Below, piece by piece: positions 23,549-37,000 of a stretch of DNA of 64,000 bases (position 1 is its first letter; the number at the start of each line of letters is the position of its first letter). The notes under the pieces were generated by a model, which was not told the origin of the DNA, ran no database searches, and saw only the letters and a program-made list of their open reading frames with translations. Source of the stretch: Osmia lignaria lignaria. Taxonomy: Eukaryota > Arthropoda > Insecta > Hymenoptera > Megachilidae. The position numbers and the translations under genes were made by a program. Location: positions 18,430,501 to 18,494,500 of the forward strand of contig NW_027478159.1 in NCBI RefSeq assembly GCF_051020975.1, written 5' to 3'.

Positions 23549-26124
23549 TTGCAGATTTATCTCAAGGGAAGGGGCCTGACGGACATATTTCGAGATATTT
23601 CTTCTTCTTGTTGTTCTTCTTCTGCACAGCTAAACTGGAAGTGGCATTTCCAGCTCGCAATACTGCAGAGTTATCTCAAAGAAAGGGGCCACGGTGTTTC
23701 TGTATCTCTATTATGTTGGTGCGGCTTCGGAACTTTTAAATATCTTGATATATCTCGAGAACTACGCATCTGATCAAAAAATATCATAGAACATAAAAAG
23801 TAGGAAACTTAATTCTCTACAAAAAAGCTCTCTTAACATTTTGCCATAGCTCGCTTCGTTTCCGAGATATTTGCAGATATATCTCAAGGGAAGGGGCCTG
23901 ACGGTCATATTTCGAGATATTTCTTCTTCTTGTTGTTCTTCTTCTGCACAGCTAAGCTGGAAGTGGCATTTGCAGCGCGCAATAGTGCAGAGTTATCTCA
24001 ACGAAAGGGGCCACGGTGTTTCTGTATCTCTATTATGTTGGTGCGGCTTCGGAACTTTTAAATATCTCGATATATCTCGAAAACTACGCTTCTGATCAAA
24101 AAATATCATAGAACATAAAAAGTAGGAAACTTAATTCTCTACAAAAAAGGTCTCTTAACATTTTGCCATAGCTTGCTTCGTTTCCGAGATATTTGCAGAT
24201 TTATCTCAGGGGAAGGGGCCTGACGGACATATTTCGAGATATTTCTTCTTCTTGTTGTTCTTCTTCTGCACAGCTAAGCTGGAAGTGGCATTTACAGCTC
24301 GCAATAGTGCAGAGTTATCTCAAAGAAAGGGGCCACGGTGTTTCTGTATCTCTATTATGTTGGTGCGGCTTCGGAACTTTTAAATACCTTGATATATCTC
24401 GAGAACTACGTATCTGATCAAAAAATATCATAGAACATAAAAAGTAGGAAACTTAATTCTCTACAAAAAAGGTCTCTTAACATTTTGCCATAGCTCGCTT
24501 CGTTTCCGAGATATTTGCAGATTTATCTCAAGGGAAGGGGCCTGACAGACATATTTCGAGATATTTCTTCTTCTTGTTGTTCTTCTTCTGCACAGCTAAG
24601 CTGGAAGTGGCATTTACAGCTCGCAATAGTGCAGAGTTATCTCAAAGAAAGGGGCCACGGTGTTTCTGTATCTCTATTATGTTGGTGCGGCTTCGGAACT
24701 TTTAAATACCTTGATATATCTCGAGACCTACGTATCTGATCAAAAAATATCATAGAACATAAAAAGTAGGAAACTTAATTCTCTACAAAAAAGGTCTCTT
24801 AACATTTTGCCATAGCTCGCTTCGTTTCCGAGATATTTGCAGATTTATCTCAAGGGAAGGGGCCTGACGGACATATTTCGAGATATTTCTTCTTCTTGTT
24901 GTTCTTCTTCTGCACAGCTAAGCTGGAAGTGGCATTTGCAGCTCGCAATAGTGCAGAGTTATCTCAAAGAAAGGGGCCACGGTGTTTCTGTATCTCTATT
25001 ATGTTGGTGCGGCTTCGGAACTTTTAAATATCTTGATATATCTCGAGAACTACGCATCTGATCAAAAAATATCATAGAACATAAAAAGTAGGAAACTTAA
25101 TTCTCTACAAAAAAGGTCCCTTAACATTTTGCCATAGCTCGCTTCGTTTCCGAGATATTTGCGGATTTATCTCAAGGGAAGGGGCCTGACGGACATATTT
25201 CGAGATATTTCTTCTTCTTGTTGTTCTTCTTCTGCACAGCTAAGCTGGAAGTGGCATTTGCAGCTCGCAATAGTGCAGAGTTATCTCAAAGAAAGGGGCC
25301 ACGGTGTTTCTGTATCTCTATTATGTTGGTGCGGCTTCGGAACTTTTAAATATCTTGATATATCTCGAGAACTACGCATCTGATCAAAAAATATCATAGA
25401 ACATAAAAAGTAGGAAACTTAATTCTCTACAAAAAAGGTCTCTTAACATTTTGCCATAGCTCGCTTCGTTTCCGAGATATTTGCAGATTTATCTCAAGGG
25501 AAGGGGCCTGACGGACATATTTCGAGATATTTCTTCTTCTTGTTGTTCTTCTTCTGCACAGCTAAGCTGGAAGTGGCATTTGCAGCTCGCAATAGTGCAG
25601 AGTTATCTCAAAGAAAGGGGCCACGGTGTTTCTGTATCTCTATTATGTTGGTGCGGCTTCGGAACTTTTAAATATCTTGATATATCTCGAGAACTACGCA
25701 TCTGATCAAAAAATATCATAGAACATAAAAAGTAGGAAACTTAATTCTCTACAAAAAAGTTCCCTTAACATTTTGCCATAGCTCGCTTCGTTTCCGAGAT
25801 ATTTGCAGATTTATCTCAAGGGAAGGGGCCTGACGGACATATTTCGAGATATTTCTTCTTCTTGTTGTTCTTCTTCTGCACAGCTAAGCTGGAAGTGGCA
25901 TTTGCAGCTCGCAATAGTGCAGAGTTATCTCAAAGAAAGGGGCCACGGTCTTTCTCTATCTCTATTATGTTGGTGCGGCTTCGGAACTTTTAAATATCTT
26001 GATATATCTCGAGAACTACGCATCTGATCAAAAAATATCATAGAACATAAAAAGTAGGAAACTTAATTCTCTACAAAAAAGGTCTCTTAAAATTTTGCCA
26101 TAGCTCGCTTCGTTTCCGAGATAT
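23549..26124 (+). repeat. Octameric higher-order unit (2576 bp)
   Basis: Monomers start at 23549, 23871, 24193, 24515, 24837, 25159, 25481 and 25803. The order is CTAAACTGG, GACGGTCAT, CAGGGGAAGG with AAATACC, CTGACAGAC with GAGACCTACG, plain, TTTGCGGATT, plain, and GGTCTTTCTC. The linker before this unit reads CTTAAAATTTTG, as does the linker before 26125, confirming that the duplication carried the boundary with it. Confidence 0.92.
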
Positions 26125-28056
26125 TTGCAGATTTATCTCAAGGGAAGGGGCCTGACGGACATATTTCGAGATATTTCTTCTTCTTGTTGTTCTTCTTCTG
26201 CACAGCTAAACTGGAAGTGGCATTTCCAGCTCGCAATACTGCAGAGTTATCTCAAAGAAAGGGGCCACGGTGTTTCTGTATCTCTATTATGTTGGTGCGG
26301 CTTCGGAACTTTTAAATATCTTGATATATCTCGAGAACTACGCATCTGATCAAAAAATATCATAGAACATAAAAAGTAGGAAACTTAATTCTCTACAAAA
26401 AAGCTCTCTTAACATTTTGCCATAGCTCGCTTCGTTTCCGAGATATTTGCAGATATATCTCAAGGGAAGGGGCCTGACGGTCATATTTCGAGATATTTCT
26501 TCTTCTTGTTGTTCTTCTTCTGCACAGCTAAGCTGGAAGTGGCATTTGCAGCGCGCAATAGTGCAGAGTTATCTCAACGAAAGGGGCCACGGTGTTTCTG
26601 TATCTCTATTATGTTGGTGCGGCTTCGGAACTTTTAAATATCTCGATATATCTCGAAAACTACGCTTCTGATCAAAAAATATCATAGAACATAAAAAGTA
26701 GGAAACTTAATTCTCTACAAAAAAGGTCTCTTAACATTTTGCCATAGCTTGCTTCGTTTCCGAGATATTTGCAGATTTATCTCAGGGGAAGGGGCCTGAC
26801 GGACATATTTCGAGATATTTCTTCTTCTTGTTGTTCTTCTTCTGCACAGCTAAGCTGGAAGTGGCATTTACAGCTCGCAATAGTGCAGAGTTATCTCAAA
26901 GAAAGGGGCCACGGTGTTTCTGTATCTCTATTATGTTGGTGCGGCTTCGGAACTTTTAAATACCTTGATATATCTCGAGAACTACGTATCTGATCAAAAA
27001 ATATCATAGAACATAAAAAGTAGGAAACTTAATTCTCTACAAAAAAGGTCTCTTAACATTTTGCCATAGCTCGCTTCGTTTCCGAGATATTTGCAGATTT
27101 ATCTCAAGGGAAGGGGCCTGACAGACATATTTCGAGATATTTCTTCTTCTTGTTGTTCTTCTTCTGCACAGCTAAGCTGGAAGTGGCATTTACAGCTCGC
27201 AATAGTGCAGAGTTATCTCAAAGAAAGGGGCCACGGTGTTTCTGTATCTCTATTATGTTGGTGCGGCTTCGGAACTTTTAAATACCTTGATATATCTCGA
27301 GACCTACGTATCTGATCAAAAAATATCATAGAACATAAAAAGTAGGAAACTTAATTCTCTACAAAAAAGGTCTCTTAACATTTTGCCATAGCTCGCTTCG
27401 TTTCCGAGATATTTGCAGATTTATCTCAAGGGAAGGGGCCTGACGGACATATTTCGAGATATTTCTTCTTCTTGTTGTTCTTCTTCTGCACAGCTAAGCT
27501 GGAAGTGGCATTTGCAGCTCGCAATAGTGCAGAGTTATCTCAAAGAAAGGGGCCACGGTGTTTCTGTATCTCTATTATGTTGGTGCGGCTTCGGAACTTT
27601 TAAATATCTTGATATATCTCGAGAACTACGCATCTGATCAAAAAATATCATAGAACATAAAAAGTAGGAAACTTAATTCTCTACAAAAAAGGTCCCTTAA
27701 CATTTTGCCATAGCTCGCTTCGTTTCCGAGATATTTGCGGATTTATCTCAAGGGAAGGGGCCTGACGGACATATTTCGAGATATTTCTTCTTCTTGTTGT
27801 TCTTCTTCTGCACAGCTAAGCTGGAAGTGGCATTTGCAGCTCGCAATAGTGCAGAGTTATCTCAAAGAAAGGGGCCACGGTCTGTCTCTATCTCTATTAT
27901 GTTGGTGCGGCTTCGGAACTTTTAAATACCTTGATATATCTCGAGAACTACGTATCTGATCAAAAAATATCATAGAACATAAAAAGTAGGAAACTTAATT
28001 CTCTACAAAAAAGGTCTCTTAACATTTTGCCATAGCTCGCTTCGTTTCCGAGATAT
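26125..28056 (+). repeat. Hexameric, internally deleted higher-order unit (1932 bp)
   Basis: The first five monomers (26125, 26447, 26769, 27091, 27413) copy the preceding octamer. The sixth (27735) starts like the TTTGCGGATT unit but continues with the GGTCTGTCTC block of the last octamer monomer. That is the product expected when two monomers are removed by crossing over inside misaligned units. Confidence 0.9.
27735..28056 (+). repeat. Mosaic monomer at a higher-order-repeat edge
   Basis: Three variant blocks meet in one unit. The start (GCGGATT) matches the 25159 type. The middle (CACGGTCTGTCTC, near 27880) resembles the 25803 type, with one extra change. The end (AAATACCTTG and ACTACGTATC) matches the 24193 and 26769 type. 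At least two exchange points are needed, so gene conversion or successive unequal crossovers are likely. Confidence 0.85.
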
Positions 28057-31000
28057 TTGCAGATTTATCTCAGGGGAAGGGGCCTGACGGACATATTTCG
28101 AGATATTTCTCCTTCTTGTTGTTCTTCTTCTGCACAGCTAAGCTGGAAGTGGCATTTGCAGCTCGCAATAGTGCAGAGTTATCTCAAAGAAAGGGGCCAC
28201 GGTGTTTCTGTATCTCTATTATGTTGGTGCGGCTTCGGAACTTTTAAACATCTCGATATATCTCGAGAACTACGCTTCTGATCAAAAAATATCATAGAAC
28301 ATAAAAAGTAGGAAACTTAATTCTCTACAAAAAAGGTCTCTTAACATTTTGCCATAGCTTGCTTCGTTTCCGAGATATTTGCAGATTTATCTCAGGGGAA
28401 GGGGCCTGACGGACATATTTCGAGATATTTCTCCTTCTTGTTGTTCTTCTTCTGCACAGCTAAGCTGGAAGTGGCATTTACAGCTCGCAATAGTGCAGAG
28501 TTATCTCAAAGAAAGGGGCCACGGTGTTTCTGTATCTCTATTATGTTGGTGCGGCTTCGGAACTTTTAAATACCTTGATATATCTCGAGAACTACGTATC
28601 TGATCAAAAAATATCATAGAACATAAAAAGTAGGAAACTTAATTCTCTACAAAAAAGGTCTCTTAACATTTTGCCATAGCTCGCTTCGTTTCCGAGATAT
28701 TTGCAGATTTATCTCAAGGGAAGGGGCCTGACAGACATATTTCGAGATATTTCTTCTTCTTGTTGTTCTTCTTCTGCACAGCTAAGCTGGAAGTGGTATT
28801 TGCAGCTCGCAATAGTGCAGAGTTATCTCAAAGAAAGGGGCCACGGTGTTTCTGTATCTCTATTATGTTGGTGCGGCTTCGGAACTTTTAAATACCTTGA
28901 TATATCTCGAGACCTACGTATCTGATCAAAAAATATCATAGAACATAAAAAGTAGGAAACTTAATTCTCTACAAAAAAGGTCTCTTAACATTTTGCCATA
29001 GCTCGCTTCGTTTCCGAGATATTTGCAGATTTATCTCAAGGGAAGGGGCCTGACGGACATATTTCGAGATATTTCTTCTTCTTGTTGTTCTTCTTCTGCA
29101 CAGCTAAACTGGAAGTGGCATTTCCAGCTCGCAATACTGCAGAGTTATCGCAAAGAAAGGGGCCACGGTGTTTCTGTATCTCTATTATGTTGGTGCGGCT
29201 TCGGAACTTTCAAATATCTCGATATATCTCGAAAACTACGCTTCTGATGAAAAAATATCATACAACTTAAATTGTAGAAAATATAATTCTCTACAAAAAA
29301 CGTCTCTTAACATTTTGCCATAGCTCGCTTCGTTTCCGAGATATTTGCAGATTTATCTCAAGGGAAGGGGCCTGACGGACATATTTCGAGATATTTCTTC
29401 TTCTTGTTGTTCTTCTTCTGCACAGCTAAGCTGGAAGTGGCATTTGCAGCTCGCAATAGTGCAGAGTTATCTCAAAGAAAGGGGCCACGGTGTTTCTGTA
29501 TCTCTATTATGTTGGTGCGGCTTCGCAACTTTTAAATATCTTGATATATCTCGAGAACTACGCATCTGATCAAAAAATATCATAGAACATAAAAAGTAGG
29601 AAACTTAATTCTCTACAAAAAAGGTCTCTTAACATTTTGCCATAGCTCGCTTCGTTTCCGAGATATTTGCAGATATATCTCAAGGGAAGGGGCCTGACGG
29701 ACATATTTCGAGATATTTCTTCTTCTTGTTGTTCTTCTTCTGCACAGCTAAGCTGGAAGTGGCATTTGCAGCTCGCAATAGTGCAGAGTTATCTCAAAGA
29801 AAGGGGCCACGGTGTTTCTGTATCTCTATTATGTTGGTGCGGCTTCGGAACTTTTAAGTATCTTGATATATCTCGAGAACTACGCATCTGATCAAAAAAT
29901 ATCATTGAACATAAAAAGTAGGAAACTTAATTCTCTACAAAAAAGGTCTCTTAACATTTTGCCATAGCTCGCTTCGTTTCCGAGATATTTGCAGATATAT
30001 CTCAAGGGAAGGGGCCTGACGGACATATTTCGAGATATTTCTTCTTCTTGTTGTTCTTCTTCTGCACAGCTAAGCTGGAAGTGGCATTTGCAGCTCGCAA
30101 TAGTGCAGAGTTATCTCAACGAAAGGGGCCACGGTTTTTCTGTATCTCTATTATGTTGGTGCGGCTTCGGAACTTTTAAATATCTTGATATATCTCGAGA
30201 ACAACGCATCTGATCAAAAAATATCATAGAACATGAAAAGTAGGAAACTTAATTCTCTACAAAAAAGGTCTCTTAACATTTTGCCCTAGCTCGCTTGGTT
30301 TCCGAGATATTTGCAGATATATCTCAGGGGAAGGGGCATGACGGACATATTTCGAGATATTTCTTCTTCTTGTTGTTCTTCTTCTGCACAGCTAAGCTGG
30401 AAGTGGCATTTACAGCTCGCAATAGTGCAGAGTTATCTCAAAGAAAGGGGCCACGGTGTTTCTGTATCTCTATTATGTTGGTGCGGCTTCGGAACTTTTA
30501 AATATCTCGATATATCTCGAAAACTACGCTTCTGATCAAAAAATATCATAGAACATAAAAAGTAGGAAACTTAATTCTCTACAAAAAAGGTCTCTTAACA
30601 TTTTGCCATAGCTTGCTTCGTTTCCGAGATATTTGCAGATTTATCTCAGGGGAAGGGGCCTGACGGACATATTTCGAGATATTTCTTCTTCTTGTTGTTC
30701 TTCTTCTGCACAGCTAAGCTGGAAGTGGCATTTACAGCTCGCAATAGTGCAGAGTTATCCCAAAGAAAGGGGCCACGGTGTTTCTGTATCTCTATTATGT
30801 TGGTGCGGCTTCGGAACTTTTAAATACCTTGATATATCTCGAGAACTACGTATCTGATCAAAAAATATCATAGAACATAAAAAGTAGGAAACTTAATTCT
30901 CTACAAAAAAGGTCTCTTAACATTTTGCCATAGCTCGCTTCGTTTCCGAGATATTTGCAGATTTATCTCAAGGGAAGGGGCCTGACAGACATATTTCGAG

Positions 31001-34000
31001 ATATTTCTTCTTCTTGTTGTTCTTCTTCTGCACAGCTAAGCTGGAAGTGGTATTTGCAGCTCGCAATAGTGCAGAGTTATCTCAAAGAAAGGGGCCACGG
31101 TGTTTCTGTATCTCTATTATGTTGGTGCGGCTTCGGAACTTTTAAATACCTTGATATATCTCGAGACCTACGTATCTGATCAAAAAATATCATAGAACAT
31201 AAAAAGTAGGAAACTTAATTCTCTACAAAAAAGGTCTCTTAACATTTTGCCATAGCTCGCTTCGTTTCCGAGATATTTGCAGATTTATCTCAAGGGAAGG
31301 GGCCTGACGGACATATTTCGAGATATTTCTTCTTCTTGTTGTTCTTCTTCTGCACAGCTAAACTGGAAGTGGCATTTCCAGCTCGCAATACTGCAGAGTT
31401 ATCTCAAAGAAAGGGGCCACGGTGTTTCTGTATCTCTATTATGTTGGTGCGGCTTCGGAACTTTCAAATATCTCGATATATCTCGAAAACTACGCTTCTG
31501 ATCAAAAAATATCATAGAACTTAAATTGTAGAAAATATAATGCTCTACAAAAAACGTCTCTTAACATTTTGCCATAGCTCGCTTCGTTTCCGAGATATTT
31601 GCAGATTTATCTCAAGGGAAGGGGCCTGACGGACATATTTCGAGATATTTCTTCTTCTTGTTGTTCTTCTTCTGCACAGCTAAGCTGGAAGTGGCATTTG
31701 CAGCTCGCAATAGTGCAGAGTTATCTCAAAGAAAGGGGCCACGGTGTTTCTGTATCTCTATTATGTTGGTGCGGCTTCGCAACTTTTAAATATCTCGATA
31801 TATCTCGAGAACTACGCATCTGATCAAAAAATATCATAGAACATAAAAAGTAGGAAACTTAATTCTCTACAAAAAAGGTCTCTTAACATTTTGCCATAGC
31901 TCGCTTCGTTTCCGAGATATTTGCAGATATATCTCAAGGGAAGGGGCCTGACGGACATATTTCGAGATATTTCTTCTTCTTGTTGTTCTTCTTCTGCACA
32001 GCTAAGCTGGAAGTGGCATTTGCAGCTCGCAATAGTGCAGAGTTATCTCAACGAAAGGGGCCACGGTGTTTCTGTATCTCTATTATGTTGGTGCGGCTTC
32101 GGAACTTTCAAATATCTCGATATATCTCGAAAACTACGCTTCTGATCAAAAAATATCATAGAACATAAATTGTAGAAAATATAATTCTCTACAAAAAACG
32201 TCTCTTAACATTTTGCCATAGCTCGCTTCGTTTCCGAGATATTTGCAGATTTATCTCAAGGGAAGGGGCCTGACGGACATATTTCGAGATATTTCTTCTT
32301 CTTGTTGTTCTTCTTCTGCACAGCTAAGCTGGAAGTGGCGTTTGCAGCTCGCAATAGTGCAGAGTTATCTCAAAGAAAGGGGCCACGGTGTTTCTGTATC
32401 TCTATTATGTTGGTGCGGCTTCGCAACTTTTAAATATCTTGATATATCTCGAGAACTACGCATCTGATCAAAAAATATCATAGAACATAAAAAGTAGGAA
32501 ACTTAATTCTCTACAAAAAAGGTCTCTTAACATTTTGCCATAGCTCGCTTCGTTTCCGAGATATTTGCAGATATATCTCAAGGGAAGGGGCCTGACGGAC
32601 ATATTTCGAGATATTTCTTCTTCTTGTTGTTCTTCTTCTGCACAGCTAAGCTGGAAGTGGCATTTGCAGCTCGCAATAGTGCAGAGTTATCTCAAAGAAA
32701 GGGGCCACGGTGTTTCTGTATCTCTATTATGTTGGTGCGGCTTCGGAACTTTTAAATATCTTGATATATCTCGAGAACTACGCATCTGATCAAAAAATAT
32801 CATTGAACATAAAAAGTAGGAAACTTAATTCTCTACAAAAAAGGTCTCTTAACATTTTGCCATAGCTCGCTTCGTTTCCGAGATATTTGCAGATATATCT
32901 CAAGGGAAGGGGCCTGACGGACATATTTCGAGATATTTCTTCTTCTTGTTGTTCTTCTTCTGCACAGCTAAGCTGGAAGTGGCATTTGCAGCTCGCAATA
33001 GTGCAGAGTTATCTCAAAGAAAGGGGCCACGGTGTTTCTGTATCTCTATTATGTTGGTGCGGCTTCGGAACTTTTAAATATCTTGATATATCTCGAGAAC
33101 TACGCATCTGATCAAAAAATATCATTGAACATAAAAAGTAGGAAACTTAATTCTCTACAAAAAAGGTCTCTTAACATTTTGCCATAGCTCGCTTCGTTTC
33201 CGAGATATTTGCAGATATATCTCAAGGGAAGGGGCCTGACGGACATATTTCGAGATATTTCTTCTTCTTGTTGTTCTTCTTCTGCACAGCTAAGCTGGAA
33301 GTGGCATTTGCAGCTCGCAATAGTGCAGAGTTATCTCAAAGAAAGGGGCCACGGTGTTTCTGTATCTCTATTATGTTGGTGCGGCTTCGGAACTTTTAAA
33401 TATCTTGATATATCTCGAGAACTACGCATCTGATCAAAAAATATCATTGAACATAAAAAGTAGGAAACTTAATTCTCTACAAAAAAGGTCTCTTAACATT
33501 TTGCCATAGCTCGCTTCGTTTCCGAGATATTTGCAGATATATCTCAAGGGAAGGGGCCTGACGGACATATTACGAGATATTTCTTCTTCTTGTTGTTCTT
33601 CTTCTGCACAGCTAAGCTGGAAGTGGCATTTACAGCTCGCAATAGTGCAGAGTTATCTCAAAGAAAGGGGCCACGGTGTTTCTGTATCTCTATTATGTTG
33701 GTGCGGCTTCGGAACTTTTAAATATCTCGATATATCTCGAAAACTACGCTTCTGATCAAAAAATATCATAGAACACAAAAAGTAGGAAACTTAATTCTCT
33801 ACAAAAAAGGTCTCTTAACATTTTGCCATAGCTTGCTTCGTTTCCGAGATATTTGCAGATTTATCTCAGGGGAAGGGGCCTGACGGACATATTTCGAGAT
33901 ATTTCTCCTTCTTGTTGTTCTTCTTCTGCACAGCTAAGCTGGAAGTGGCATTTACAGCTCGCAATAGTGCAGAGTTATCTCAAAGAAAGGGGCCACGGTG

Positions 34001-37000
34001 TTTCTGTATCTCTATTATGTTGGTGCGGCTTCGGAACTTTTAAATACCTTGATATATCTCGAGAACTACGTATCTGATCAAAAAATATCATAGAACATAA
34101 AAAGTAGGAAACTTAATTCTCTACAAAAAAGGTCTCTTAACATTTTGCCATAGCTCGCTTCGTTTCCGAGATATTTGCAGATTTATCTCAAGGGAAGGGG
34201 CCTGACAGACATATTTCGAGATATTTCTTCTTCTTGTTGTTCTTCTTCTGCACAGCTAAGCTGGAAGTGGTATTTGCAGCTCGCAATAGTGCAGAGTTAT
34301 CTCAAAGAAAGGGGCCACGGTGTTTCTGTATCTCTATTATGTTGGTGCGGCTTCGGAACTTTTAAATACCTTGATATATCTCGAGACCTACGTATCTGAT
34401 CAAAAAATATCATAGAACATAAAAAGTAGGAAACTTAATTCTCTACAAAAAAGGTCTCTTAACATTTTGCCATAGCTCGCTTCGTTTCCGAGATATTTGC
34501 AGATTTATCTCAAGGGAAGGGGCCTGACGGACATATTTCGAGATATTTCTTCTTCTTGTTGTTCTTCTTCTGCACAGCTAAACTGGAAGTGGCATTTCCA
34601 GCTCGCAATACTGCAGAGTTATCTCAAAGAAAGGGGCCACGGTGTTTCTGTATCTCTATTATGTTGGTGCGGCTTCGGAACTTTCAAATATCTCGATATA
34701 TCTCGAAAACTACGCTTCTGATCAAAAAATATCATAGAACTTAAATTGTAGAAAATATAATTCTCTACAAAAAACGTCTCTTAACATTTTGCCATAGCTC
34801 GCTTCGTTTCCGAGATATTTGCAGATTTATCTCAAGGGAAGGGGCCTGACGGACATATTTCGAGATATTTCTTCTTCTTGTTGTTCTTCTTCTGCACAGC
34901 TAAGCTGGAAGTGGCATTTGCAGCTCGCAATAGTGCAGAGTTATCTCAAAGAAAGGGGCCACGGTGTTTCTGTATCTCTATTATGTTGGTGCGGCTTCGC
35001 AACTTTTAAATATCTTGATATATCTCGAGAACTACGCATCTGATCAAAAAATATCATAGAACATAAAAAGTAGCAAACTTAATTCTCTACAAAAAAGGTC
35101 TCTTAACATTTTGCCATAGCTCGCTTCGTTTCCGAGATATTTGCAGATATATCTCAAGGGAAGGGGCCTGACGGACATATTCCGAGATATTTCTTCTTCT
35201 TGTTGTTCTTCTTCTGCACAGCTAAGCTGGAAGTGGCATTTGCAGCTCGCAATAGTGCAGAGTTATCTCAAAGAAAGGGGCCACGGTGTTTCTGTATCTC
35301 TATTATGTTGGTGCGGCTTCGGAACTTTTAAATATCTTGATATATCTCGAGAACTACGCATCTGATCAAAAAATATCATTGAACATAAAAAGTAGGAAAC
35401 TTAATTCTCTACAAAAAAGGTCTCTTAACATTTTGCCATAGCTCGCTTCGTTTCCGAGATATTTGCAGATATATCTCAAGGGAAGGGGCCTGACGGACAT
35501 ATTTCGAGATATTTCTTCTTCTTGTTGTTCTTCTTCTGCACAGCTAAGCTGGAAGTGGCATTTGCAGCTCGCAATAGTGCAGAGTTATCTCAACGAAAGG
35601 GGCCACGGTTTTTCTGTATCTCTATTATGTTGGTGCGGCTTCGGAACTTTTAAATATCTCGATATATCTCGAAAACTACGCTTCTGATCAAAAAATATCA
35701 TAGAACATAAAAAGTAGGAAACTTAATTCTCTACAAAAAAGGTCTCTTAACATTTTGCCATAGCTTGCTTCGTTTCCGAGATATTTGCAGATTTATCTCA
35801 GGGGAAGGGGCCTGACGGACATATTTCGAGATATTTCTTCTTCTTGTTGTTCTTCTTCTGCACAGCTAAGCTGGAAGTGGCATTTACAGCTCGCAATAGT
35901 GCAGAGTTATCCCAAAGAAAGGGGCCACGGTGTTTCTGTATCTCTATTATGTTGGTGCGGCTTCGGAACTTTTAAATACCTTGATATATCTCGAGAACTA
36001 CGTATCTGATCAAAAAATATCATAGAACATAAAAAGTAGGAAACTTAATTCTCTACAAAAAAGGTCTCTTAACATTTTGCCATAGCTCGCTTCGTTTCCG
36101 AGATATTTGCAGATTTATCTCAAGGGAAGGGGCCTGACAGACATATTTCGAGATATTTCTTCTTCTTGTTGTTCTTCTTCTGCACAGCTAAGCTGGAAGT
36201 GGTATTTGCAGCTCGCAATAGTGCAGAGTTATCTCAAAGAAAGGGGCCACGGTGTTTCTGTATCTCTATTATGTTGGTGCGGCTTCGGAACTTTTAAATA
36301 CCTTGATATATCTCGAGACCTACGTATCTGATCAAAAAATATCATAGAACATAAAAAGTAGGAAACTTAATTCTCTACAAAAAAGGTCTCTTAACATTTT
36401 GCCATAGCTCGCTTCGTTTCCGAGATATTTGCAGATTTATCTCAAGGGAAGGGGCCTGACGGACATATTTCGAGATATTTCTTCTTCTTGTTGTTCTTCT
36501 TCTGCACAGCTAAACTGGAAGTGGCATTTCCAGCTCGCAATACTGCAGAGTTATCTCAAAGAAAGGGGCCACGGTGTTTCTGTATCTCTATTATGTTGGT
36601 GCGGCTTCGGAACTTTCAAATATCTCGATATATCTCGAAAACTACGCTTCTGATCAAAAAATATCATAGAACTTAAATTGTAGAAAATATAATGCTCTAC
36701 AAAAAACGTCTCTTAACATTTTGCCATAGCTCGCTTCGTTTCCGAGATATTTGCAGATTTATCTCAAGGGAAGGGGCCTGACGGACATATTTCGAGATAT
36801 TTCTTCTTCTTGTTGTTCTTCTTCTGCACAGCTAAGCTGGAAGTGGCATTTGCAGCTCGCAATAGTGCAGAGTTATCTCAAAGAAAGGGGCCACGGTGTT
36901 TCTGTATCTCTATTATGTTGGTGCGGCTTCGCAACTTTTAAATATCTTGATATATCTCGAGAACTACGCATCTGATCAAAAAATATCATAGAACATAAAA

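Noticed and set aside
14855..28056. Assembly artefact creating all higher-order repeats
   Set aside because: Copies differ in monomer number, have distinct mosaic units and carry boundary-specific variants, which simple read duplication would not produce. It remains possible for the identical tetramers at 12279-14854.
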